64,000 nt of DNA from Pseudolabrys taiwanensis (GCF_003367395.1 NZ_CP031417.1:2170001-2234000); one strand, 5' to 3'; counted from the first letter of the stretch, positions 17,411 through 26,432 are shown. Notes: generated by a model not told the origin, from the letters alone. Numbers and translations: made by a program.

Positions 17411-18279
17411 GCCTTGGCTCCGAACAAACCGGTCGGCCGCACCAGCAGCACCGCGATGAAGATCAGGAAGATGCCGATCTGGCCGAGCGATTCACCGAGA
17501 AACAGACCAGACAGGCTTTCGACCACGCCGATGACGAAGCCACCGACCAGCGCGCCAGGCACCGAACCCATGCCGCCGAGCACGACGATAGTGAAGGCAA
17601 TGAGGACGAAGGCGTTGCCGACGGTCGGATTCACGTAATAGGTCGGCATCAAGAGGCAGGCGGCGATGGCGACGCAGGCGGTGCCGAGCCCGAAGGTCAT
17701 GGCGTAGACGTGCGCGACGTCGATGCCGGACAGTTGCGCCCCGAGCTTCTCCTTGGCCACGGCGCGGATCGCCTTGCCGACATCGGTGAAGCGCATCAAC
17801 AACCACAGTGCCAACGCGACGACGAAGACGACGCCAAAGCCGATCAGACGCGGGATCGGCAGGAAGGTGAAGCCGAGATCGAGGGTCTCGAAGGCGTAAG
17901 GCACGTCGATGGTGCGGGTGTCGGCACGAAACGCGTAGAGCAGCACATTCTCGATGACCACCGACAGACCGAGCGTCACCAGGAGCATGTTGCGGTCATC
18001 GCCGCGCGAGGTCGGGCCTATGACGAATCGCTGCAGGCCATAGCCGAGCACGAAGAACGCCGGAGCCACGATGAACACGGCGAGATATGGGTCGAGCCCG
18101 AGCACCTTGAAGGCGAAGAAGGCGGCGAACATGGCCGCGCTGAGCAGCGCGCCATGCGCGAAATTGATGATGTGCAGCACGCCGTAGATCAGCGTCAGCC
18201 CGAGCGCGACGAGCGCATAGACCGCCCCGGTCAGAAGACCGTTGAGAATGGCCGGGATCAGGATGACAGGCGACAGCAC
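17407..18279 (-). CDS. livH: Branched-chain amino acid-type ABC permease LivH
   Basis: 290 residues, about eight helices, with LTGAVYALVALGLTLIYGVL near the N-terminus and NFAHGALLSAAMF, the LivH signature. The start is a GTG at 18279 because no ATG lies nearby and the hydrophobic N-terminus must be kept. The gap to livK carries a strong hairpin. Confidence 0.92.
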   Translation of the reverse strand: MLSPVILIPAILNGLLTGAVYALVALGLTLIYGVLHIINFAHGALLSAAMFAAFFAFKVLGLDPYLAVFIVAPAFFVLGYGLQRFVIGPTSRGDDRNMLLVTLGLSVVIENVLLYAFRADTRTIDVPYAFETLDLGFTFLPIPRLIGFGVVFVVALALWLLMRFTDVGKAIRAVAKEKLGAQLSGIDVAHVYAMTFGLGTACVAIAACLLMPTYYVNPTVGNAFVLIAFTIVVLGGMGSVPGALVGGFVIGVVESLSGLFLGESLGQIGIFLIFIAVLLVRPTGLFGAKA

Positions 18280-18324
18280 GAGACGCGTTTCACTCAGATA
18301 GATTCATCACTCGGAAAAGCTTGA

Positions 18325-18351
18325 GCGGACGGCGCCGATGACGCCGCCCGC
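18325..18351 (-). promoter_or_regulatory. Intercistronic hairpin between livK-like and livH genes
   Basis: In the minus-strand transcript GCGGGCGGCG and CGCCGUCCGC pair over ten positions with a single G-U wobble and a 7-base loop, followed by CUCAAGCUUUUCC. It fits a partial terminator or 3' mRNA stabiliser that lets the binding protein be made in excess over the membrane parts. Confidence 0.6.
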
Positions 18352-18374
18352 ACAACCTTGATGGACGACACCGA

Positions 18375-19583
18375 TCAGGCCGGCATCGGGAAGACAGGCT
18401 TAGTCTGCGCGAACTTCTCGGGCAGCACGACCTTGATGTCGTTATCGAGCACCTGCGTGTTCACCGGCGCCGCGCCCTGGTTTTGACCGTTGACGAACTT
18501 GGTCGGGCCGTAAGGCATGACGTGGCCGGCAAAGGTCGAGGCGGCCAAAGCTTCCGTCACCTTGGCGCGGTCGGCGGTGCCGGCGCGCGCGATGGCGTCC
18601 GCGGCGAGCAGAACGGCGGAATAGTTCATGTAGACTTCGTAGGTGTAGAACTGCCCCTTATCCTCGACCTTCTTTTTCAGCTCGAGGGCCTTCGGATTCT
18701 TCGGATCGAACCAGTGGTTGCAGTCCATGATGTATTTGGCCGCCTCGGGGAATTCCTTGACGAACTTGTAGGACGACGCCGCGCCGCCGAGCACCGAGTA
18801 GATGCCCTTCGGCTTCACCTTCTGCTGCTGCATCGTACGCGCCAGCAGAACGTATTCGTTGTAGTAGTTCGCCGGAATCACGAGATCCGGGTTTTGCGCG
18901 CGCATCTTCAGCACGACGTTGTTGAAATCGCGCGTCGGCGTCGGGTGTGCGATGGTCTCGAGGATCTGGAAACCTCGGCCGGGCAGCTCGGTGTTCAGGA
19001 GCTTGGCGAGGCCCGCGCCGAACAGCGAGTCCTCGTGCACGATCATCACCGTCTTGGCCGGCTTGCCGGCGGCGTCGTTGATGGCGGCGAGGTTCTCGAT
19101 CGCCGTCTTGGCGATCGCGCCGAAACCAGGACCGAAGCGGAACGTGTTCTTGAGACCGCGGGTGACGATCGAGTCGGCGACGCCGACGTCGACGACGTAA
19201 GGCAGATCGTAGCGCGCGGCCGCCTGGCTGACCGCAAGGCAGATGGCCGAAGCGTAGCCGCCGACGATGGCCGCGACGCCGGCCGCGTTCATCTTCTCGA
19301 CTTCGGCAGTGCCGCCTTCGGGCGTCGACAGCGCGTCCCCCAGGATCGGGTCGATCTTGCCGAGGCCCTTGATGCCGCCGGCCGCGTTGAGTTCTTCGAT
19401 GGCGAGAGTCGCACCCAGGCGGCCTTGCGTACCGGAGTAAGACAGCGCGCCGCTCACCGGATGCAGGATGCCGAGCTTAACGCCGGCCCCTTGCGCGCGC
19501 AGAACCGCCGGCATCGCCAGCGTGGCTGCGCCGAGCGCGGTGCTGGCGAGAAAGCTGCGGCGGCTGAATGGCAATATCGACAT
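18375..19583 (-). CDS. Liv-type ABC transporter substrate-binding protein (Tat-exported)
   Basis: 402 residues. The N-terminus FSRRSFLASTALGAATLAMPAVLRAQ is a twin-arginine signal with cleavage near RAQG. The mature part is a type I periplasmic binding fold: KLGILHPVSGALSYSG, DGLSTPEG-like loop DALSTPEGGTAEVEK, and hinge TVMIVHEDSLFG. Family members bind leucine, benzoate derivatives and other small acids. It follows the regulator gene by 17 bases and precedes livH, so it is the receptor of this importer. Confidence 0.9.
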   Translation of the reverse strand: MSILPFSRRSFLASTALGAATLAMPAVLRAQGAGVKLGILHPVSGALSYSGTQGRLGATLAIEELNAAGGIKGLGKIDPILGDALSTPEGGTAEVEKMNAAGVAAIVGGYASAICLAVSQAAARYDLPYVVDVGVADSIVTRGLKNTFRFGPGFGAIAKTAIENLAAINDAAGKPAKTVMIVHEDSLFGAGLAKLLNTELPGRGFQILETIAHPTPTRDFNNVVLKMRAQNPDLVIPANYYNEYVLLARTMQQQKVKPKGIYSVLGGAASSYKFVKEFPEAAKYIMDCNHWFDPKNPKALELKKKVEDKGQFYTYEVYMNYSAVLLAADAIARAGTADRAKVTEALAASTFAGHVMPYGPTKFVNGQNQGAAPVNTQVLDNDIKVVLPEKFAQTKPVFPMPA

Positions 19584-19600
19584 GTTCCTTCCCCTCTCGT

Positions 19601-20446
19601 TTAAGACAATGATTTCAGACGCGATGGCTTGGCTTTACCCGCCGGCTTGTCGCGGCTGCCTTCGTCTGTCGGCTGGCCGTGGGTGCGGAGCACCGGCTCC
19701 CACGCCCGCCTCTCGTCAGCGCCGGAACGCACGAGTTCGATCTCGAAAGCATAACGGTCGGGCCGATACAAAGCGTGCAGGTGTTCCACGCCGCGGCCAT
19801 CCTGCCCATAAACCACGCGAACAAGCTCAATGAGCGGCGAGCCAGTACGCACATCGAGCGCTTCGGCGACGTCCGGCGTCGCCAGCACGGCACTGAGACG
19901 CTGCCGCGCCTGTTCGGCCTTGACGCCGGCGCGCTCCAGCAGTTCGAGGAGCGGACGCGAAGCCAACTCCTGCTTGGTGAAGGTGACCGATACGCTCTCG
20001 GGCACATGCGTCGTCAGATAAGAAAATGGCACGCCGTCGACCGAGCGCACGCGCACGGCGCGCTGCAGCAACTGATCGGATTGGGCGCGCAACATCTGCG
20101 CAACGGCCCCCTCCGCGGGCACGTAGTCGAAAGAAAGCAACTTGACCGCCGTGCGACGCCCCATATCGGCGAGGTTCGCGAGCACGCCGGAGAAATCCGC
20201 GGTCATCGGCGCCGGCGATGGCCGGTAGATCACGCGCGTGCCGGCGCTGCGGCGGCGTTCGATCAGGCGTTCACGCTCGAGCTCGCCGAGCGCGCGCCGC
20301 ACCGTGACGCGCGACACGCCATGCGCTTCGGCCAGTTCGTTTTCGGTCGGGAGCCGCGCACCGAAGCCGACGGCACCGCTCAAGATGCGGTCACGCAGGA
20401 CCATGTAGACCTGCTTCGCCTTCGCCTCGCCGAGCCAATCGCGCAA
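19601..20446 (-). CDS. GntR-family regulator, HutC/UTRA subfamily
   Basis: 281 residues. N-terminal winged helix with QVYMVLRDRILSGAVGFGARLPTENELAEAHGVSRVTVRRAL (start about residue 12) is a textbook GntR domain; the C-terminal UTRA domain ends with HALYRPDRYAFEIELVR. The only start preserving the DNA-binding helix is a TTG at 20446; an ATG at 20404 would trim it. It heads the minus-strand operon and faces the leuC-like gene, so it probably controls both directions from the shared promoter. Confidence 0.88.
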   Translation of the reverse strand: MRDWLGEAKAKQVYMVLRDRILSGAVGFGARLPTENELAEAHGVSRVTVRRALGELERERLIERRRSAGTRVIYRPSPAPMTADFSGVLANLADMGRRTAVKLLSFDYVPAEGAVAQMLRAQSDQLLQRAVRVRSVDGVPFSYLTTHVPESVSVTFTKQELASRPLLELLERAGVKAEQARQRLSAVLATPDVAEALDVRTGSPLIELVRVVYGQDGRGVEHLHALYRPDRYAFEIELVRSGADERRAWEPVLRTHGQPTDEGSRDKPAGKAKPSRLKSLS

Positions 20447-20590
20447 CGCCCGTTTTCCCTCGTCTCGCGGCGCCGCGGACAGGCGCCCTTTACTTGGTAT
20501 CTTTTAGCATACATTATTGGGAACCCACGGCAAGCCTCGTTTTCCGGCAGCCGTGCTCATAGATGATGCGCAAGAAGGAACGGGCCGCGC
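20447..20590. promoter_or_regulatory. Divergent promoter region of the lyase/hydantoinase operon and leuC-like operon
   Basis: 144 bases between divergent starts. The only AT-rich core is TTTACTTGGTATCTTTTAGCATACATTATTG at about 20489-20519, the likely overlapping promoters. No other feature is seen. Confidence 0.5.
20497..20512. promoter_or_regulatory. Candidate GntR/UTRA operator GTAT-N8-ATAC
   Basis: GTATCTTTTAGCATAC is an inverted repeat with 4-base arms inside the AT-rich core of the divergent promoter. HutC-type regulators often bind GTAT/ATAC-containing palindromes. Short arms make this tentative. Confidence 0.35.
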
Positions 20591-22003
20591 ATGGCAGAGC
20601 CGCTTACTCTCATCGACAAACTGTGGGCCGCGCACGAGATCACGCGCCGCGAGGACGGTGCCGCGCTCCTCTGGGTCGATCGTCATTATGTCCATGAAGG
20701 TTCGTTTCATGCCTTCAGCCAGATGAAGGCGCGCAGCCGCCACGCCGCCGAACCTTCGCTGACCTTCGGCGTCGCCGATCATTACGTGCCGACGCGCGGG
20801 CGCGATCACGACATTGCCAATCCTGAAATCGCGGCGATGGTACGTAACCTCTCGACCAATACGGAAGAGAACGCGATCAAGCTCTTCGGACTGCACGATC
20901 CGCGCCAAGGCATCGTCCACGTGGTCGGCCCCGAGCAAGGCCTCACTTTGCCAGGTCTCCTTGTCGTATGCGGCGACAGCCATACATCGACGCACGGAGC
21001 GCTCGGCGCTTATGCCTTTGGCATTGGCGCGTCCGAAGTCGCGCATGTGCTCATGACGCAGACGATTTGGCAGAAGAAGCCGAAGCGCATGCGCATCGCC
21101 GTCGAAGGCAGGACCACGCCCGGCGTTGCGGCCAAGGATATCGCGCTGGCGATCATCGCGCGCATCCACGCCGACGGCGCGCAGGGACACGCGATCGAAT
21201 TCGCCGGCAGCGCCATCCGCGCTTTGTCGGTCGAAGGCCGCCTCACCCTGTGCAACATGTCGATCGAAGCCGGCGGCCGCTGCGGCATGGTGGCGCCCGA
21301 TGCCACGACATTCGCTTATGTCAAAGGCCGCCCTTACGCGCCGAAGGGCGCGGACTTCGACCGCGCCGTCGAGGACTGGTCGAAGCTCGCCTCCGACGCC
21401 GGCGCCTCCTTCGATCATGAAGTGACGCTCGATGCCGCGGCCATCGCGCCCATCGTCACCTGGGGCACGACCCCGGACGACGCCCTGCCGATCGATGCCA
21501 CCGTGCCCGATCCCAATCGCGAGAGCGATCCGGCGCGCGCGCAGTACCTGCGCGACGCGATCGATTACATGGGCCTCGCGCCGGGCAAGAAGCTCACCGA
21601 CGTCACGGTCGACCGCATCTTCATCGGCTCCTGCACCAACTCACGCATTGAGGATCTGCGCGCCGCCGCGGCAGTGCTCGCCGGTCGCACGGCGAAGGTG
21701 CCCGGCCTCGTCTCCCCCGGCTCGACTTTGGTGAAGAAGCAGGCCGAGGAAGAAGGCCTCGACAAGATCTTCCGCGACGCCGGCCTCGAATGGGCTGACT
21801 CGGGCTGCTCGATGTGCGTCGGCATCAACGGCGATCTGGTGCCATCGGGCGAGCGTTGCGCTTCCACCACCAACCGCAATTTCCGCGGTCGTCAGGGCCC
21901 CGGCGCACGCACGCATCTGATGTCGCCGGCGATGGTGGCCGCTGCCGCCGTCACCGGCCATCTCGCCGACGTGCGTCCGCTGCTCGCCGGACGCAAAGCA
22001 TAA
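20591..22003 (+). CDS. leuC: 3-isopropylmalate dehydratase large subunit (aconitase family), probably catabolic paralogue
   Basis: 470 residues of the LeuC family. Motifs include VVCGDSHTSTHGALGAYAFGIG (about 118-139), FIGSCTNSRIEDL with the first cluster cysteine, and SGCSMCVGIN with the other two, so the [4Fe-4S] site is intact. LeuC/LeuD isomerise isopropylmalate in leucine synthesis, but homologues hydrate citraconate or dimethylmaleate. Location in a catabolic island, divergent from a lyase operon and split from leuD by a TctC receptor, argues for a catabolic hydratase rather than the housekeeping enzyme. The family call is firm; the role is inference. Confidence 0.88.
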   Translation: MAEPLTLIDKLWAAHEITRREDGAALLWVDRHYVHEGSFHAFSQMKARSRHAAEPSLTFGVADHYVPTRGRDHDIANPEIAAMVRNLSTNTEENAIKLFGLHDPRQGIVHVVGPEQGLTLPGLLVVCGDSHTSTHGALGAYAFGIGASEVAHVLMTQTIWQKKPKRMRIAVEGRTTPGVAAKDIALAIIARIHADGAQGHAIEFAGSAIRALSVEGRLTLCNMSIEAGGRCGMVAPDATTFAYVKGRPYAPKGADFDRAVEDWSKLASDAGASFDHEVTLDAAAIAPIVTWGTTPDDALPIDATVPDPNRESDPARAQYLRDAIDYMGLAPGKKLTDVTVDRIFIGSCTNSRIEDLRAAAAVLAGRTAKVPGLVSPGSTLVKKQAEEEGLDKIFRDAGLEWADSGCSMCVGINGDLVPSGERCASTTNRNFRGRQGPGARTHLMSPAMVAAAAVTGHLADVRPLLAGRKA

Positions 22004-22028
22004 AAATAAAACATAGAGGAACGCTCCA

Positions 22029-23009
22029 ATGAAAAAATGGGTTTGCCGCGCGGGACCGACCTTGCTCGCGCTTGCCATTGCCGCGCTGCTGCTTGCACCT
22101 GCGGCACAAGCCGATGACTTTCCGTCGCGCCCGATCAAGCTGCTGGTCGGCGCGCCTCCCGGCGGCACGACCGACACCATCGCCCGCGCCATCGCGGGGC
22201 CGATGACCGAAGCGCTCAAGCAGCCGGTACTGGTGGAAAACCGTCCCGGCGCCGGCGGCAACATCGCGGCCGATCAGGTCGCGAAATCGGCAGCGGATGG
22301 TTACACGCTACTGGTGAGCTTCAGCAGCCACACCATCAACGCCTCGCTTTATCCCAAGCTGCCTTACGATCCCGTCGCCGACTTCACGCCGATCACCAAG
22401 ATCGCCACCGTGCCGAGCCTGCTCGTCGGCAATCCGAAACTTCCCGCCAAAGATTTGAAGGAGCTCATCCAACTCGCGAAAGCGAAGCCAGACAAGCTCA
22501 CCTTCGGCGTCGGTGGCATCGGCTCGTCGGTGCATCTGGCCGGCGAGAAGTTCAAGCTGATGACCGGCACGCGCATTCTCAACGTACCTTATAAAGGCAC
22601 AGCGCCGGCGCTCACCGATGTGCTCGGCGGCCAAGTCGACTTGATGTTCATCAGCTACGTTACCGGCGCCGAGCAGGTGAAATCCGGCAACCTGCGCGCC
22701 TATGGCGTCACCACAGCAAAGCGTTTGCCCGCCTTTCCCGATCTCCCCGCGATCGGCGAAGTCGTGCCCGGATTTGAATCGACGGCTTGGTTCGGCGTCT
22801 TCGGCCCGGCCCGGTTGCCGAAGGCGGTGACCGACAAACTGCACGGCGTGATCGTTGCCGCACTTACCGATCCGACCTTGCGCGAGCGGCTGCAGAACGA
22901 AGGCGCCGTTCCGGTCGGCGACACCCCGGCCGAGTTCGCCGCTTTCGTCAAAGAAGACATCGAACGTTGGGCGCCGATCGTGAAAGCCTCCGGCGCCACT
23001 CCAAATTGA
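22029..23009 (+). CDS. TctC/Bug-family tripartite tricarboxylate transporter receptor
   Basis: 326 residues with a Sec signal peptide (LLALAIAALLLAPAAQA) and the Bug signature PSRPIKLLVGAPPGGTTDTIAR-type start, then VENRPGAGGNIAADQVAKS (about residues 73-91). Periplasmic high-affinity receptor for carboxylates. No TctA/TctB membrane genes are in the window, so it either serves a remote permease or acts as a sensor. It lies between the two dehydratase subunit genes with gaps of 25 and 19 bases, so all three are probably co-transcribed. Bug proteins often bind dicarboxylates or amides. Confidence 0.9.
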   Translation: MKKWVCRAGPTLLALAIAALLLAPAAQADDFPSRPIKLLVGAPPGGTTDTIARAIAGPMTEALKQPVLVENRPGAGGNIAADQVAKSAADGYTLLVSFSSHTINASLYPKLPYDPVADFTPITKIATVPSLLVGNPKLPAKDLKELIQLAKAKPDKLTFGVGGIGSSVHLAGEKFKLMTGTRILNVPYKGTAPALTDVLGGQVDLMFISYVTGAEQVKSGNLRAYGVTTAKRLPAFPDLPAIGEVVPGFESTAWFGVFGPARLPKAVTDKLHGVIVAALTDPTLRERLQNEGAVPVGDTPAEFAAFVKEDIERWAPIVKASGATPN

Positions 23010-23028
23010 CCACCGCAAAGAGCCCGTG

Positions 23029-23646
23029 ATGGAAAAATTCGTCCGCCTCACCGCCAAAGCCTGTCCGCTGCCGCTGCCAAACCTGAACACCGACCAGATC
23101 CTACCGGCGCGCTATCTCAAGTGGCCGCGTTCGAAGGGCCTCGGCACCGTGCTGTTCCAGGATTTGCGCTTCGACGCAGACGGTAAGGAAGTGGCAGACT
23201 TCGCGCTCAACAACCCGGCCTATCGAGGCGCCAAGGTGCTGGTCGCGGCCCGCAATTTTGGTGGCGGCTCATCGCGCGAGGCGGCGGTCTATGCCGTCTA
23301 CGACCACGGGTTCCGCTGCGTGGTCGCGCCTTCGTTCGGCGACATCTTCGCGCAGAACTCGGTCAAGAACGGGCTACTAACCGCCGTGGTCCGCGAAGCG
23401 GAAGCGGCAGAACTCGCGGCCGCCATCGAAGCGCAGCCGACGCAGGACATCGTCGTCGATCTCGAGCAGCAGACGATCGTGTTCGGCAATAGAAGCTATT
23501 CGTTCGCCATCGATCCGGTCAGCCGCAACCAGCTCCTTAACGGCTGGGACGACGTCGACCTGACCGAAAGCCGCCGCGCCGAGATCGACGCCTTCAAAGC
23601 GCGCGACAACGTCAGGCGCCCGTGGGCGACGCCGGGGCACAGCTAA
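23029..23646 (+). CDS. leuD: 3-isopropylmalate dehydratase small subunit (LeuD family)
   Basis: About 205 residues. PNLNTDQILPARYL (about 18-31) and FGGGSSREAAVYAVYDHGFRCVVAPSFGDIF hold the swivel domain and the serine loop (SSRE) that binds the substrate carboxylate. ATG at 23029 is chosen over a GTG at 23026. Partner of the large subunit encoded upstream. The rather divergent YLKWPRSKGLG segment lies in the substrate-specificity loop, where LeuD proteins usually differ from homologues with other substrates. Confidence 0.88.
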   Translation: MEKFVRLTAKACPLPLPNLNTDQILPARYLKWPRSKGLGTVLFQDLRFDADGKEVADFALNNPAYRGAKVLVAARNFGGGSSREAAVYAVYDHGFRCVVAPSFGDIFAQNSVKNGLLTAVVREAEAAELAAAIEAQPTQDIVVDLEQQTIVFGNRSYSFAIDPVSRNQLLNGWDDVDLTESRRAEIDAFKARDNVRRPWATPGHS

Positions 23647-23671
23647 ACCAAGGGCCATAAACGCCGCTAGT

Positions 23672-23717
23672 TCCCGCGCAAGCGGGACTCCAGCGCTGGG
23701 GCCCCGCTTCGGCGGGG
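23672..23717. terminator. Twin tetraloop hairpins between convergent genes (REP-like)
   Basis: TCCCGC-GCAA-GCGGGA (23672-23687) and CCCCGC-TTCG-GCGGGG (23702-23717) follow each other between leuD (+) and the GMC oxidoreductase (-). Same architecture as the pair at 7347-7423: two G+C-rich stems with stable tetraloops about 15-30 bases apart. Likely a dispersed repeat doing duty as a bidirectional terminator. Confidence 0.6.
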
Positions 23718-23737
23718 ACGGGCAGATGTGCCAGCAC

Positions 23738-25345
23738 CTACGCCGATGCCGCGATGATCATGTCGGCCGCCTTCTCCGCCACCATGATGACCGGGCCGTT
23801 GATATTGCCGCCGACGAGATCGGGGAACACCGAGGCATCGACGACGCGCAGGCCCTCGACGCCGCGCACGCGCAATTCGCTATCCACCACCGCGTTCTCG
23901 TCCGTGCCCATACGGCAGGTGCCGCACGGATGGTGCGCGGTGACGCCGGTCTTGCGCACATAGGCTTCAAGACCATCGTCGCTGGTGACGTCCGCGCCGG
24001 GACCGATCTCGCGCGCGACATAAGGCGCGAGGCGCGGCAGTTGTGCGAGTTCGCGGAAGATGCGAATGCCGGCTGAGAGCTTGCGCCAGTCGCGATCGAC
24101 CGACAGCAGACCCTGCTTGATCCTCGGATGCATCGACGGGTTGGCCGACGCCAACGTGATGCTGCCGCGGCTCTCCGGCCGCAACAGCACAATGCGGCAG
24201 GCGAAACTGTCGGCGAAAGGCTGCGAGAACGGCGGCAGATAAGGCTTGGCCGCCAGGGATCCCGCGATGAACAGAAGCTGGATGTCCGGGATCGGCTCGT
24301 CCGGGCTGGTCTTGATGAAGGCGGTAATGCCGCCCGGGAGTTCAGTGGCGAAGCCCTTACCGGCGAACATCCCCTGCCCGAGCGTCCACAGCAGCCGATC
24401 ATAGCGCATGTGGTGCAAGAGCGGACTCTCATCACGGCGGCCATAGATCAACAGCGCCGCGAGATGATCCTGCAGATTTTTGCCGACGCCGGGCAGCGCC
24501 GCCTTCACGGCGATGTTGTGCTCGGCCAGTTCGTCCGGATCGCCAATGCCGGACAGCATCAGCACCTGCGGCGAATTGATCGCCCCGCCAGAGAGGATCA
24601 CCTCCCGTTCGGCGGCGACGAAACGCCTCTCGCCTTTGTGGATGTATTCGATGCCGACCGCCCGCGTACCGTCGAATACGACGCGCGTGACCAGGCTGTC
24701 GGTGCGCACCGTCAGGTTCGAGCGGTCCAGCACCGGATGCAAATAGCCTGTCGCTGCGCTCTCGCGATGGCCATTGCGCAAGGTCATCTGCATGCGGCCG
24801 AAGCCATCTTGCGTCGCGCCGTTGTAGTCGTCGTTCAGCGCATAGCCCATCTCCTGCGCGCCGGCGAGGTAGGCGTCGACCAGCGGATCCTTGTAGCGCG
24901 CCTTGCGCGTGCCCAAGGGACCATTGCCACCGCGAAATTCGCTGGCGCCGCCTTCCCAGCTTTCCTGCTTGCGGAAGTAGGGCAGCACCTTGTCATAGGA
25001 CCAATCGGGCAGACCGCGTGAAGCCCAACGCTCATAGTCGGCGCGGTTGCCCCGTACATAAGCCATAGCGTTGATCGACGACGAACCGCCGATCACCTTG
25101 CCGCGCGCCACCTCGATGCGACGACCGCCCATCGTCGCTTCCGGCTCGGTGTCGTATCCCCAATCGTACATACGATCGAGCAGCACCTTGCCCCAGCCGA
25201 GCGGCAGCTTGATGAGCGGATGGCGATCCCAACCGCCCGCTTCGAGCAGCAGGACGCGCGTCCTTCCGTCCGCGCTCAGGCGGTTGGCGAGCGTGCAGCC
25301 GGCCGAGCCGGCACCGACAATGACGTAATCGAACGAAGCGCTCAT
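23738..25345 (-). CDS. GMC-family FAD-dependent alcohol/choline dehydrogenase
   Basis: 535 residues. N-terminal FAD motif VGAGSAGCTLANRLSADG with E of LLLEAGG, GMC signature 1 around GKVIGGSSSINAMAYVRG (about 81-98), signature 2 SGGAINSPQVLMLSGIG (about 252-268), and C-terminal active-site His in HHPCGTCRMG and NGPVIMVAEKAAD. It oxidises a primary or secondary alcohol to an aldehyde or ketone. Last gene of the minus-strand operon starting with the cupin gene; 58 bases separate it from the TRAP receptor gene. Polyethylene glycol, choline and aromatic alcohols are all oxidised by relatives. Confidence 0.9.
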   Translation of the reverse strand: MSASFDYVIVGAGSAGCTLANRLSADGRTRVLLLEAGGWDRHPLIKLPLGWGKVLLDRMYDWGYDTEPEATMGGRRIEVARGKVIGGSSSINAMAYVRGNRADYERWASRGLPDWSYDKVLPYFRKQESWEGGASEFRGGNGPLGTRKARYKDPLVDAYLAGAQEMGYALNDDYNGATQDGFGRMQMTLRNGHRESAATGYLHPVLDRSNLTVRTDSLVTRVVFDGTRAVGIEYIHKGERRFVAAEREVILSGGAINSPQVLMLSGIGDPDELAEHNIAVKAALPGVGKNLQDHLAALLIYGRRDESPLLHHMRYDRLLWTLGQGMFAGKGFATELPGGITAFIKTSPDEPIPDIQLLFIAGSLAAKPYLPPFSQPFADSFACRIVLLRPESRGSITLASANPSMHPRIKQGLLSVDRDWRKLSAGIRIFRELAQLPRLAPYVAREIGPGADVTSDDGLEAYVRKTGVTAHHPCGTCRMGTDENAVVDSELRVRGVEGLRVVDASVFPDLVGGNINGPVIMVAEKAADMIIAASA

Positions 25346-25403
25346 CGAATGTTAACGCCGCCCGCGGCTCTCGCGGACGGCGCCTCTTGCATGAAACGGA
25401 AGC

Positions 25404-26414
25404 TTACTTCGGACGCTTGGCGTCGACCAGCGCCTTCAACTTGACGAATTCGGTCTTAACCGCCGGGTTTTGCTCGACGATCTTAGTGCCGATCTCGACG
25501 AAAGACTTCATCATCGAGGCCTTTTCCGCGGGCGGCAGCTCCAGGATCTCGCCTTTGTTGGCCTTCCACAGCTCGTTCGATTTCTTCACATTCTCGACGC
25601 CCCAGGGATAGGCCTGCTGCTCGGCCTCGCGGCCGGCGGCACGAATCGCTTCCTGGATGTCCTTCGGCTGCGACTGGAACCACTGCTCGTTGACCAGATT
25701 GACCGACACGATGTGCGCGAAGTTCAGGTCGGTCACGTATTTGGCGACGTCGTAATACTTGAACGCGGTCAGGATCGGCATGCCGGCAAGCACGCCGTCG
25801 ATGCCGCCGGACTGCAGCTGTGGGATCACCTCGGTTAGCGCCAGTGGCACCGGCGTCACGCCGATCGCCTTCATCGGCTCGATCTGCAGCGGCGAGGCGA
25901 AGGTGCGCGCCTTGACGCCCTTGAGGTCCGCGAGCGTAGGCGCAGGCTTCTTGGTCAGGATCACGGTCGGGCTGTTGTAGATCGCGCCGATCACGCGAAT
26001 GCCGCGACTCAGGAACATCGTCTCCAGGTGATCGCGGTAGGCCGGATCGTGGATCACGGCATGAACATGCTCGGGCGAATCGAACAGGCCGGGCACGTCG
26101 AATATCTGGAATTTAGGATCGATATTGGTGACGAAGGACGTCGGCGTGATGAAGGATTCGATCGTACCGAGCGCCACGCCTTCCGCCATGCGTGGGATCG
26201 CGCCGAGCTGGCTGGCCGGATAAATCTCGGTCTTCACCTTGTCGCCGACACGCTTTTTCAGCGCCTCGGCGAACAGCTTCTGCCACTCGTGCTGCACGTC
26301 GTTGATCGTGGCATTGGCGAGCTTCATGACGACTTGCGCGGAAGCAGCCGAAGGCAGGACCGCCAGACAAGCCGAAGTAGCGATGGCGGCAAGCAAAGAA
26401 CGTCGCAGGATCAT
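25404..26414 (-). CDS. TRAP transporter substrate-binding protein (DctP family)
   Basis: 336 residues with signal peptide (LLAAIATSACLAVLPSAASA, cleavage before QVVMKLA). The mature protein has the DctP fold with GVKARTFASP, where the Arg that clamps the substrate carboxylate sits. Together with the two membrane genes downstream it forms a sodium-dependent importer of an organic acid. Confidence 0.9.
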   Translation of the reverse strand: MILRRSLLAAIATSACLAVLPSAASAQVVMKLANATINDVQHEWQKLFAEALKKRVGDKVKTEIYPASQLGAIPRMAEGVALGTIESFITPTSFVTNIDPKFQIFDVPGLFDSPEHVHAVIHDPAYRDHLETMFLSRGIRVIGAIYNSPTVILTKKPAPTLADLKGVKARTFASPLQIEPMKAIGVTPVPLALTEVIPQLQSGGIDGVLAGMPILTAFKYYDVAKYVTDLNFAHIVSVNLVNEQWFQSQPKDIQEAIRAAGREAEQQAYPWGVENVKKSNELWKANKGEILELPPAEKASMMKSFVEIGTKIVEQNPAVKTEFVKLKALVDAKRPK

Positions 26415-26432
26415 TGATCCACTCCCCCTTTT

